Shown here: in pieces, positions 25,319 to 35,611 of the stretch | How the letters are laid out: each line of letters begins with the position of its first letter | How positions within the stretch are numbered: the stretch's first letter is position 1 | Assembly (NCBI GenBank): GCA_039934035.1 | Contig: JBDTMZ010000142.1 | Coordinates: forward strand, 73,732-137,731 | DNA from: Solibacter sp039934035 | GTDB taxonomy: Bacteria; Acidobacteriota; Terriglobia; Bryobacterales; Bryobacteraceae | Reading direction: 5' to 3' | DNA: 64,000 bases | Notes under the pieces: model-generated | Database searches by the model: none | Told to the model about the DNA's origin: nothing | What the model saw: only the letters and a program-made list of their open reading frames with translations | Made by a program: the position numbers and the translations under genes

Positions 25319-27604
25319 ATGAAGCGACTCGACTGGAAATATATACCGATTGCCGTCGTATTTATAATGAGCGTGGCCCTGGCGCCGGTTTTCCGCGCCC
25401 AGGAGCAGGGGGCGATCACGCGAATTACTCCCGTGCCCGACGGTGCGGAGTATATGGTCGATGGGCAGGCTTATACCCATGCCACGGCAGCAGCTTGGCC
25501 CTCGGGCAGTAAGCATACGCTGTGGGTACCGAACGTCACTCAGAGCGGCATCCGCATGAGATATACCTTCCGTGCCTGGGATTTCACGGGCGGCGTGTTA
25601 CAGGCAAATCCAGTGGTAGTTACGGCGAGTCCCGCGATCAGCGAATACCGCGCGGTGTTCGATACGCTGTACGGATTGGGCGTTGTGTTTTCTTACTGCC
25701 CCGACCCGACCAACTGCGATAGCGCGGGGACGGTCACCGTCAACGGCTTGCAGTTGGATTCGACCGCCGACGTTTACGTGGCAGCGAACGCCACTACGGT
25801 TTTGCAGGCGTTTCCCAAGCCGGGTTACGTGTTTCTCGGCTGGCAGCCGGGCCCCAACCAAGTGATTGCGGGCTTCCAGAATACGGTCACGGTGAGCAGT
25901 CCGATGACCGTGTACCCCCGCTTCCAGGTGGCGCGCAAAGTCAGCTTTGCCACCGATCCCGCGGAGCTGACGCTCTTGGTTGACCGGGCACCGGCGGTGA
26001 CGCCCAGCACCATGGAGTGGGCGGTGGAAACGGTTCACACCGTGGGCGCCAACTCCCCTCAAAAAGATCGCTTCGGCAAATGGTGGTCCTTCCAAGCGTG
26101 GAGCGATGGCGGCGAGGTGAATCACGCGTACAAAGTGGCGAGTTCGAGCACACCGGCCGCATTGACGGCGAAGTTTATCCCGGCGGGCGGGGTCAGCATT
26201 CTGACGCTGCCGGTGGGCCTCAAGATCAAGGTGGACGGGCAGTACAACGCGCTCGATCCCTATTATTTCGCCTGGGGAATCGGCGAGACGCATCATTTGG
26301 AAGCGCCGCTGCAGCAGACCGACGAGCAGGGGCGCGTGTGGCAATTCGCGTCGTGGTCCAACGGCGGAAAAGCGACGCAGGATGTCGTGGTGCCCGCGGA
26401 CGCTGAGAATAACGGGATGCGGCTGACGGCGACTTACACGCCGCTCACGAAGGTCACGGTCAACAGTTCTCTGAGCGGCCTGGGCATTAAACTGGATGGC
26501 GTGGCGTGCAATACGCCGTGCGAAGTGGTGCGCAACCCGGGCACGCAGGTGAAGGTGAGTGTGCCGGCATCTGTGCCGCAGGGAGACGGATCGCGCGCCG
26601 ATTTTGATGGCTGGCCGGGCACGGCAGGCGATCTGACAATCAACGTGGGTGACACGAATACCAGCGTCAGTGCGAATTATCATTTTCTGAACCGGCTGAG
26701 CGCAGCCAGCGATCCGGTGAATGGCGCGGTGTGGAGCGTATTGCCGGCATCGGCGGATGGCTTCTATCGCACGAATGCCAATGTGGCGGTGACGTTGACG
26801 CCCCAACCCGGATATCGTTTCCGCCGTTGGGATGGCGATTTGAGCGGCACGATTCCGAGCGGCGTGGTGACCATGAGCGCCCCGCGCAACGTGAAAGCCC
26901 TGTTGGACGCGGTGCCTTACATCGCCCCGGCGGGCGTGAGCAATGCGGCCGGCCTGACGCCGCAGCAGGCGGTGGCGCCGGGCGCCATCATTTCGATCTT
27001 CGGCGCGAATCTGACGACCGAAACGCTGGTGGCAGGCGACGGGATGCTGCCGCAGACGCTGGGCGGTCTCACGGTGCGCGTGGGCGACCGGCTGCTGCCC
27101 CTGTTCTTCGTTTCTCCCGGGCAGATCAACGCGCAATTGCCGGACGATCTGGCGACGGGAACGCAGGTTCTGACGATCAGTCCGTTGGGCGTTGCGGAAG
27201 TGCGCGCGACTTTTACTGTGGCGCGCAATGCTCCGGGCTTGTTCCCGGTCCTGACGGACGGACAGGCGATGGCGATGCACGAGGACGGCTCCGCCGTATC
27301 GGCGGATTCTCCGGCGAAGGCCGGGGAGTTGCTAACCGTGTACGGTACGGGCTTCGGCCCGGTGGAACGCACGCGGTTGGCCGGCTTCCCCCTGCCGCAG
27401 GACGTGTCGTACGCGCTGGTGGACGGAGTGACGGTGCAGGTGGGCGATGCGTCGTTCGCGGCGGAGAAGGCGTTTGCGGTGACGGGACGCTGCGGGGTGG
27501 ATGCGGTGCAGTTCCGGGTGGACCGCTCCGTGAGCGGCAGCGCGACGCTGCGCATTACGATCAATGGCGCGGACAGCAATACGGTAATTCTGCCGGTGCA
27601 GTAG
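25319..27604 (+). CDS. Secreted InlB-repeat-like protein with TIGR03437 C-terminal domain
   Basis: A 761-residue exported protein. A signal anchor (YIPIAVVFIMSVALAPVFRAQ) is followed by several beta modules with the pattern GYxFxGW (GYVFLGWQPG, GYRFRRWDGDLSG; also WWSFQAWSDGG, WQFASWSNGG), which resemble divergent InlB B-repeats of surface proteins. The C-terminal 230 residues (NAAGLTPQQAVAPGAIISIFG onward) form the TIGR03437 domain. ATG 25319 has GGGAAGG 8 bases upstream. The last 33 coding bases are part of a tandem 98-bp repeat. It is divergent from the propeller protein that carries the same C-terminal domain. Confidence 0.85.
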   Translation: MKRLDWKYIPIAVVFIMSVALAPVFRAQEQGAITRITPVPDGAEYMVDGQAYTHATAAAWPSGSKHTLWVPNVTQSGIRMRYTFRAWDFTGGVLQANPVVVTASPAISEYRAVFDTLYGLGVVFSYCPDPTNCDSAGTVTVNGLQLDSTADVYVAANATTVLQAFPKPGYVFLGWQPGPNQVIAGFQNTVTVSSPMTVYPRFQVARKVSFATDPAELTLLVDRAPAVTPSTMEWAVETVHTVGANSPQKDRFGKWWSFQAWSDGGEVNHAYKVASSSTPAALTAKFIPAGGVSILTLPVGLKIKVDGQYNALDPYYFAWGIGETHHLEAPLQQTDEQGRVWQFASWSNGGKATQDVVVPADAENNGMRLTATYTPLTKVTVNSSLSGLGIKLDGVACNTPCEVVRNPGTQVKVSVPASVPQGDGSRADFDGWPGTAGDLTINVGDTNTSVSANYHFLNRLSAASDPVNGAVWSVLPASADGFYRTNANVAVTLTPQPGYRFRRWDGDLSGTIPSGVVTMSAPRNVKALLDAVPYIAPAGVSNAAGLTPQQAVAPGAIISIFGANLTTETLVAGDGMLPQTLGGLTVRVGDRLLPLFFVSPGQINAQLPDDLATGTQVLTISPLGVAEVRATFTVARNAPGLFPVLTDGQAMAMHEDGSAVSADSPAKAGELLTVYGTGFGPVERTRLAGFPLPQDVSYALVDGVTVQVGDASFAAEKAFAVTGRCGVDAVQFRVDRSVSGSATLRITINGADSNTVILPVQ

Positions 27605-27863
27605 AGGGGCGGGCGCGCCGTGCCAACACAATGCTGCTGGACAGGCCGGGAGGGCTGTCCTACCCTCGGACAGCAATACGGTCATTCTGCCCGTGCAGTA
27701 GAGGAGCGGGGCTCGCCGGGCCAACACAATGCTGCTGGACAGGCCGGGAGGGCTGTCCTACCCTCGGACATCAATACGGTAACTCTGCCGGCGCAGTAGA
27801 GGGGCCGGGTTCGCCGGGCCAACACGATGGTGCTGGACAGGCCGGGAGGCCTGTCCTACCCTA
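27571..27863 (+). repeat. Three tandem 98-bp units that include the 3' end of the upstream gene
   Basis: Units begin at 27571, 27668 and 27766. Unit 1 holds the last codons and TAG of the InlB-like gene; units 2 and 3 are non-coding copies of that 3' end plus its spacer. Each unit carries a hairpin (27639-27660, 27737-27758, 27835-27856) with arms GGACAG / CTGTCC, followed by TACCCT. The array stops 6 bp before the next ATG. Confidence 0.92.
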
Positions 27864-27869
27864 AGAGTA

Positions 27870-29204
27870 ATGATCCCGAAATTGTTTTTGCTTCTGGGGT
27901 GTGCCGTCCTTACCTGCGCCGCCCAGCCCCGGAAAGTGTTCCCCTACGAGTACTCGCAGGAGGATCTGCCGAACGGACTGCGGCTGATTACTGTTCCCAC
28001 CGATTACGCCAACATCGTCGCCACCTACATCGTGGTGCAGACAGGTTCGCGCAATGAAGTGGAACCGGGGCACACCGGGTTCGCCCACCTGTTCGAACAC
28101 CTGATGTTCCGCGGCACCGAAAAGTTTCCGCCCGCGAAGTACAACCAGACGCTGACCCGTATCGGCGCCGCGTCGAACGCCTCCACGGACGACGATCTGA
28201 CCATCTACCACACCACCTTTTCTAAAGAAGACCTCGACGGCGTGATGGCGATGGAGGCCGACCGCTTCCAGCATCTGAAATACGCCGAGCCGGAATTTAA
28301 GACCGAAAGCCTGGCGGTCTTGGGCGAGTACAACAAGAACAGCGCCTCGCCGTTCAGCAAGCTGAACGAAGTGCTGCACGACAACGCCTACCAGAGCCAC
28401 ACGTATAAGCACACCACCATGGGCTTCCTGAAAGACATACAGGACATGCCCAACCAGTACGACTACAGCCTGAAATTCTTCGACCGCTACTACCGCCCCG
28501 AGTACACCACGATCATCGTGGTGGGCGATGTGCAGGCGAAGGCGGTGCGCGCCATGGTGGATCGCTACTGGGGCGCGTGGAAGCGCGGCACCTACAAGCC
28601 GGAGATTCCCGTGGAACCGCCACAGGACGGCGCCCGGAAGGCGCACGTCGATTGGCCGAGTGCGACGCTGCCGATCGTTTCGGTGGCATACAAGGGTCCA
28701 GCCTATAGCGACGCCAGCAAGGACACGGCGGCGCTGGATGCGCTGAGCGAACTCGCATTTTCCAACACGAGCGATCTTTACCAAAGGCTGGTGGTGCAGG
28801 AGCAGAGGGCGGATTCGCTTTCCGCCAACTCGCCCGGCAATGTCGATCCCGGGCTGTTTCAGATCACGGCCCGCGTGAAGAAGGCGGAGGATCTGGACTA
28901 CGTCAACCAGCGCATTCTGGAAACCGTGACGGCCTTCCGGGCCAAGCCGGTGGACGCGGCGAAACTGGATGTCGTGCGCAAACGCATGCGCTATCAGTTG
29001 GCGCTCAGCATGGACAATAGCGACACCATCGCGCAGATTCTCGCTTACTATGTGGGGCTGCGGCGTTCGCCCGAAACGTTGAACGCGCTCTTCGAACAAT
29101 ACGCGAAGCTGACGCCCGAGGACATACAACAGGCGGCGGCCAAATACCTGGTGGAGAAGAGCCGGACCACGGTCACTCTGACCGGTCCCGGGGGTGCGAA
29201 GTGA
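27870..29204 (+). CDS. M16 family zinc protease, active subunit
   Basis: A 444-residue secreted or periplasmic metalloprotease of the pitrilysin/insulinase clan. A signal peptide (LFLLLGCAVLTCAAQ) precedes the catalytic half. The inverted zinc motif HLFEH is present (His73, Glu76, His77), and the distal Glu is in EFKTESLAVLGEYNKN near residue 150. The C-terminal half is the inactive-like partner domain. It overlaps the next M16 gene by 4 bp, forming a likely heterodimer. No ribosome-binding site is seen in the 12 bases before ATG, where the repeat array ends. Confidence 0.92.
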   Translation: MIPKLFLLLGCAVLTCAAQPRKVFPYEYSQEDLPNGLRLITVPTDYANIVATYIVVQTGSRNEVEPGHTGFAHLFEHLMFRGTEKFPPAKYNQTLTRIGAASNASTDDDLTIYHTTFSKEDLDGVMAMEADRFQHLKYAEPEFKTESLAVLGEYNKNSASPFSKLNEVLHDNAYQSHTYKHTTMGFLKDIQDMPNQYDYSLKFFDRYYRPEYTTIIVVGDVQAKAVRAMVDRYWGAWKRGTYKPEIPVEPPQDGARKAHVDWPSATLPIVSVAYKGPAYSDASKDTAALDALSELAFSNTSDLYQRLVVQEQRADSLSANSPGNVDPGLFQITARVKKAEDLDYVNQRILETVTAFRAKPVDAAKLDVVRKRMRYQLALSMDNSDTIAQILAYYVGLRRSPETLNALFEQYAKLTPEDIQQAAAKYLVEKSRTTVTLTGPGGAK

Positions 29205-30670
29205 AGACCATCGCTGGAATGCTGGTGCTGGCCGCGTGTGCGGCCGCGCAGATGCGGACGGTGACGCTGCCGGGCAAATCGCCGCTGGTGACGTTCCGCA
29301 TCGTGTTCACGACAGGGTCGGCGGCAGATCCCGCGGATAAACCGGGGCTGGCGAACCTCACCGCCCTGATGGTGGCAGACGGCGGCACGAAGGATCTGAC
29401 GTATAAGCAGGTGACCGACGCGCTGTTCCCGATGGCGGCCGGAGTGAACGAACAGGTCGACAAGGAAATGACGACGTTTGGCGGCGCCACTCATGTCGAC
29501 AATCTGACCGAATACTACAAGCTGCTGCGCGGGCTGGTGCTGACGCCGGGCTGGCGTGAGGACGATTTCCGGCGCGTGAAGGACGACGCGATCAACGCGA
29601 TCAAGGTGAGCCTGCGCGGCAACAACGATGAAGAACTGGGCAAGGAAGTGCTGTACGAGAACCTCTACCAGGGAACGCCGTACGGGCATCTGAACCTGGG
29701 CACGATCTCGTCGCTCGAAAGAATCACGCTCGACGACGTGAAGGCATTCCACAAGAGCCAGTACACGCAATCGCAGTTGATTCTGGGGATCGCCGGCGGC
29801 TACACTCCGGAATTTTTGGCGTCGATGAAGAAGGACTTCGCGGCGCTGCCCGCCACGGCGGGTCCGAGGCCCCGGATCTCGGCGCCGCCGGCGGTCGGGA
29901 AGACACGCGTGGTGATGGTGGATAAGGATACGCGCAGCGTGGCGTTCTCGCTGGGCTACCCGATTGAGGTGACGCGCGGCAAGCCCGATTACGCCGCGCT
30001 GTTACTGGTCTCGAGCTACCTGGGACAGCATCGTATGAGCAGCGGCGTGTTGTACGACCGTTTGCGCGAGAAGCGCGGGCTGAATTACGGCGACTATGCG
30101 TACATCGAATACTTCCCGCGCGGCATGTTCCTGATGGAGCCGCAGCCGAACCTGGCGCGGCAGCAGCAGATTTTCCAGGTGTGGATCCGCCCGGTGGAGC
30201 CGCCGACGGCGAAGTTCGCTCTGCGGCTGGCGATGTTCGAACTCGATAAGCTGCACAAGAACGGGCTGACGCAGGCACAGTTCGAGGGCGCGCGCGACTT
30301 CCTCGGCAAGTACGTCAACGTGCTCACGCGGACCAAGCGAGCCGAACTCGGCTACGCCATTGACAGCATGTTCTACGGCATTCCACCTTACAACGAGTAT
30401 TTGAAATCGCAACTGGCGAAACTCACGCTGGCCGATGTCAATCGCGTCATCAAACGATACATTCGCACCGATCGCATGGTGATCGCGGTGGTGACGAAGA
30501 ATGGCGAGGAGTTGAAGCAGCAGTTGGCGAGCGAGGCCGAATCGCCGATGACATACAATTCGCCGAAGCCCGAAGAGATCACGAGCGAGGATAAACTGGT
30601 GGTGAAGTGGCCGCTCGGGTTCAAGCTGGAAGACATCCAAGTGAAACCCGTGAACGAGGTATTTCAATAG
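29201..30670 (+). CDS. M16 family protein, probable non-catalytic partner
   Basis: A 489-residue M16 protein with signal peptide (VKTIAGMLVLAACAAAQ), starting at GTG 29201 inside the previous stop. In the place of HxxEH it has PGLANLTALMV, so the zinc ligands are gone. The Arg-Tyr substrate-pocket motif RLREKRGLNYGDYAY (near residue 288) is kept. This split of an active subunit and an inactive one with R/Y resembles the mitochondrial processing peptidase beta/alpha pair and bacterial two-gene M16B proteases. The stop TAG overlaps the GTG of the following gene by one base. Confidence 0.9.
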   Translation: MKTIAGMLVLAACAAAQMRTVTLPGKSPLVTFRIVFTTGSAADPADKPGLANLTALMVADGGTKDLTYKQVTDALFPMAAGVNEQVDKEMTTFGGATHVDNLTEYYKLLRGLVLTPGWREDDFRRVKDDAINAIKVSLRGNNDEELGKEVLYENLYQGTPYGHLNLGTISSLERITLDDVKAFHKSQYTQSQLILGIAGGYTPEFLASMKKDFAALPATAGPRPRISAPPAVGKTRVVMVDKDTRSVAFSLGYPIEVTRGKPDYAALLLVSSYLGQHRMSSGVLYDRLREKRGLNYGDYAYIEYFPRGMFLMEPQPNLARQQQIFQVWIRPVEPPTAKFALRLAMFELDKLHKNGLTQAQFEGARDFLGKYVNVLTRTKRAELGYAIDSMFYGIPPYNEYLKSQLAKLTLADVNRVIKRYIRTDRMVIAVVTKNGEELKQQLASEAESPMTYNSPKPEEITSEDKLVVKWPLGFKLEDIQVKPVNEVFQ

Positions 30671-31152
30671 TGGAACTGAAACTGGTGGCGCTCGAAATCC
30701 CCGAAGGCGGCAATGTGATCCTCGGGCAATCGCACTTCATCAAGACGGTGGAGGACGTGTACGAGGCGATCGTGAACACGGTGCCGCAGATGAAGTTCGG
30801 CGTCGCGTTCAACGAGGCGTCGGGCCCCTGCCTGACGCGCGTCGACGGCAACGACGACCGGTTGAAGGCGCTGGCCGCGAGGAATGCGACGGCGGTGGGC
30901 GCCGGGCATACGTTCGTGGTGGTGATGACCGACGGGTACCCGATCAATATTCTGGGGCGCATCAAGGAGGTGCCGGAGGTGTGTGGCATCTTCTGCGCCA
31001 CGGCGAACCCGGTGCAGGTGGTGGTGGCGGAGAGCGAGCAGGGCCGCGGAGTGCTGGGCGTGATCGATGGGGAATCGCCCATGGGCGTGGAAGGTCCGGA
31101 TGATGCGGAGAAGCGGCGCGGATTTTTGCGGATGATCGGGTATAAGAGGTAG
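30670..31152 (+). CDS. Adenosine-specific kinase family protein
   Basis: A 160-residue protein with the PF04008 pattern: NVILGQSHFIKTVEDVYEA, NEASGPCLTRVDGND, VVVMTDGYPINILGRIKEV and VVVAESEQGRGVLGVIDGESP, followed by GVE. The family was named from archaeal structures that bind adenosine or AMP; biochemical evidence is thin. GTG 30670 overlaps the M16 stop by one base, so it is the third gene of that operon. The proposed role is nucleotide binding; the link to a protease pair is unexplained. Confidence 0.85.
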   Translation: MELKLVALEIPEGGNVILGQSHFIKTVEDVYEAIVNTVPQMKFGVAFNEASGPCLTRVDGNDDRLKALAARNATAVGAGHTFVVVMTDGYPINILGRIKEVPEVCGIFCATANPVQVVVAESEQGRGVLGVIDGESPMGVEGPDDAEKRRGFLRMIGYKR

Positions 31153-31161
31153 CGGCTTAGG

Positions 31162-31422
31162 TTAGACCAATCTGTCGTACTCGGAATGCGCGCCGATCCA
31201 GTACCAAACGATATCCGCTCCGTCGCGCGTTCCAAGTGCCCGATAGCTTATGCCGATTCGAATTGAATAGATGGATTCGTTCTGCTCCAATCTTTTGAAG
31301 TTCAGGCTCGGATGCGATGGGTCGCGACGGAAGAGGTGGTATGCCCGCCGTGCCTGCTGTCGCACGCGGGCGGGCAGCTTCGCGTAGGCTTCGCGAAACT
31401 GGCGCGTAGTAACAGACTTCAT
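31162..31422 (-). CDS. RelE/ParE family toxin
   Basis: An 86-residue basic protein with the ParE/RelE fold pattern: N-terminal helix FREAYAKLPARVRQQARRAYHLF, a loop with NFKRLEQ, and beta strands SIYSIRIGISYRALG and ADIVWYWIGAHSEYDRLV. The C-terminal Ile-Gly-Ala-His-x-x-Tyr resembles HigB/RelE catalytic surroundings. It overlaps the upstream antitoxin gene by 4 bp. The target (ribosome-bound mRNA or gyrase) cannot be decided. Confidence 0.82.
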   Translation of the reverse strand: MKSVTTRQFREAYAKLPARVRQQARRAYHLFRRDPSHPSLNFKRLEQNESIYSIRIGISYRALGTRDGADIVWYWIGAHSEYDRLV

Positions 31423-31637
31423 CCGATAAGGTCGTCTAAACTGCGAGTCTCACCGCGCCGGTGCTCGTCCAGTGCTTCTTGCGCGAGTGCCGCCAGCCCA
31501 GCGGGATTCTTTCGGAACTGTTCCGCCCAAGCGGCATCGTCATCCAGCGTGTCCAGAATTTGAGATGCGATCGCATCCTGCTCCTCGGGTGGCAGCGCTT
31601 CGACTCGTTTCAGGGCTTCTTGTAGCATGCCTGTCAT
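31419..31637 (-). CDS. Antitoxin of the RelE/ParE module
   Basis: A 72-residue acidic protein (LPPEEQDAIASQILDTLDDD) with a short C-terminal LDDLIG, as in the small antitoxins found before ParE-like toxins. There is no clear DNA-binding domain. It overlaps the toxin start by 4 bp; the start could be the ATG at codon 4. The gene order antitoxin-toxin supports the call more than the sequence. Confidence 0.75.
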   Translation of the reverse strand: MTGMLQEALKRVEALPPEEQDAIASQILDTLDDDAAWAEQFRKNPAGLAALAQEALDEHRRGETRSLDDLIG

Positions 31638-31689
31638 GTCTTCACGTTAACACTGTCCGAATCGGGCAGTGGACTGGACCTGGAAGCGT

Positions 31690-31707
31690 ACAGGCCAGGA
31701 GGCCTGT
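31690..31707. repeat. Copy of the ACAGGCC palindromic element
   Basis: ACAGGCC / GGCCTGT arms around AGGA, followed by CCTACCCT, in the 76-bp spacer between the antitoxin and the SahR-like gene. It matches the hairpins of the 98-bp array and could end the SahR-like transcript. Confidence 0.6.
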
Positions 31708-31713
31708 CCTACC

Positions 31714-32628
31714 CTACTTCTCCGCCGTCGCCAGCATCGTCTCGAAGTACGGCGCTTCCTGCTCGCGGTAGACCACCGTCGTCTCGATATTCGTAAATCC
31801 CGCCGCCTTCAAATAGCGCTCGATTTCGAGTTCGGTGAAGCCCAGCCAGAGGTCGGCATACATCTCGCGCGCTTCTTCAAAATGATGGCGCGTCAGATCG
31901 AGAATCGCGATGCGGCCGCCCCGCTTCAAAATGCGATACGCCTCCGCGATGGCCCGCTCGGGATGCACTGCGTGATGCAAGGCCTGGCTGAGGAACGCCA
32001 AATCCACCGTGCCATTCTTGATCGGCACGTCTTCCAAATCGCCCAGACGATACTCCAGATTCCCAATGTCGTGCTTGCGCGCCAACTCCGCACCGAACTC
32101 CACCATCTTTTCGGAATTATCAATCGCGATCACGCGCTTGGCTCGCTGCGCCATCAACTGCGAAATCGTGCCTTCGCCCGCGCCCAGGTCCGCAATCACC
32201 ATCGGCGGCATCAGCTTGAGCAACGCCTCCGCGATGCCTTTCCACGAACGTCCCGGAACGTACTGCCTGCCGAACTTTCCCGCCAGTTCGTCGAAATAGC
32301 GGCGCATGTTGTCGCCCCGCTTGCGCAGCACCAGGCGCAGCGCCTCCCGGTCCTGCACCGCTTCGGGAACTTCCACCGCCGCCTGCCGGAACAACTCCAT
32401 CAGTTCCGCCGACGCTGTCAGGCGATAAAAAGAGTTCTTTCCCATACGCCGGTCGTCCACCAGTCCGGCCTGCTTGAGTTGCGCCAAGTGGGTCGAAATC
32501 TGGCTCTGCCCTTTGGAAAGAGCCTCTTGCAGTTCGGCCACGGAAAGTTCTTCCTGCTCGAGCAGGAGCAGGACGCGAAGCCGGTTGGGATCGGCCGCCA
32601 GGCGCAGCGATTTCAGGATTGACGCCAT
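31714..32628 (-). CDS. sahR: SahR-like ArsR regulator fused to a methyltransferase domain
   Basis: A 304-residue fusion. Residues 1-85 form an ArsR winged helix (LAADPNRLRVLLLLEQEELSVAELQEAL, then GQSQISTHLAQLKQAGLV); no metal-binding Cys is present. Residues 130-300 are a Rossmann SAM-binding domain (MVIADLGAGEGTIS, VIAIDNSEKM, LGDLEDVP, LSQALHHAVHPE). This is the architecture of SahR, a repressor of SAM-cycle genes that senses S-adenosylhomocysteine. It faces ahcY-metK across a 65-bp spacer with a palindrome, which fits direct control of those genes. Whether the methyltransferase domain is active or only senses SAH is not visible. Confidence 0.85.
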   Translation of the reverse strand: MASILKSLRLAADPNRLRVLLLLEQEELSVAELQEALSKGQSQISTHLAQLKQAGLVDDRRMGKNSFYRLTASAELMELFRQAAVEVPEAVQDREALRLVLRKRGDNMRRYFDELAGKFGRQYVPGRSWKGIAEALLKLMPPMVIADLGAGEGTISQLMAQRAKRVIAIDNSEKMVEFGAELARKHDIGNLEYRLGDLEDVPIKNGTVDLAFLSQALHHAVHPERAIAEAYRILKRGGRIAILDLTRHHFEEAREMYADLWLGFTELEIERYLKAAGFTNIETTVVYREQEAPYFETMLATAEK

Positions 32629-32651
32629 AGTCGAAGAAGGGTAATATCAAT

Positions 32652-32671
32652 GTATCAAGATTTCTTGATAC
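32652..32671 (+). promoter_or_regulatory. Candidate SahR operator
   Basis: Perfect 8-bp arms GTATCAAG / CTTGATAC around ATTT, centred between the divergent regulator and ahcY (ATG 32694). It is the only long palindrome in the spacer and is placed to repress both directions. Confidence 0.72.
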
Positions 32672-32693
32672 GAGGGTAATCGGAAACTAAAAG

Positions 32694-34118
<1,425 letters not shown>

Positions 34119-34139
34119 GTAAGGACTGGAGATAATCCC

Positions 34140-35309
<1,170 letters not shown>

Positions 35310-35344
35310 GACAGGCTAGCCTGTCAATCCGGGCGACGCCCGGA
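35310..35344. repeat. Two adjacent small hairpins after metK
   Basis: GACAGGCTAGCCTGTC (35310-35325) is a perfect 16-bp palindrome that begins at the last base of the metK stop codon; TCCGGGC / GCCCGGA (35328-35344) follows. The first belongs to the GACAGGC palindrome family. Confidence 0.6.
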
Positions 35345-35364
35345 CTTAAATCAACGCGCCCCGA

Positions 35365-35433
35365 ACCGGTTACAAAAAGCCATGGCCTGTTCCACTCAAA
35401 CGGTGGGACAGGCCATGGCTTTTTGTAACCGGT
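35365..35433. terminator. Long bidirectional hairpin with 31-bp stem
   Basis: Arms 35365-35395 and 35403-35433 pair along 31 bases with one G-T pair and a 7-base loop. Runs of five A and five T inside the arms give the AAAAAGCC...GGCTTTTT terminator form on both strands. It separates metK from the 3' end of ribBA. Confidence 0.72.
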
Positions 35434-35611
35434 CCTTCCGTCCGTCTTGCTCGCGTGACTTTTGAAGCACCTCGATCCGCACATGTTCGTGTCGGGGAAT
35501 TATCTCCGGGTGACTCGCCAAGCCTCCCGCATTTGAGGCAGTCTCTATCAAACACATCCCCACCTCATGACCTATCCGCGCAGTTCGCCGTCGGATTCGG
35601 AGTGCCGCTGC

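Noticed and set aside
27571..27863. CRISPR-like array
   Set aside because: Units are 98 bp, directly adjacent without unique spacers, and include the end of a coding region; no cas gene is present.
32629..32693. SAM or SAH riboswitch before ahcY-metK
   Set aside because: Only 65 bp are available and no riboswitch core is seen; the palindrome fits a protein operator instead.
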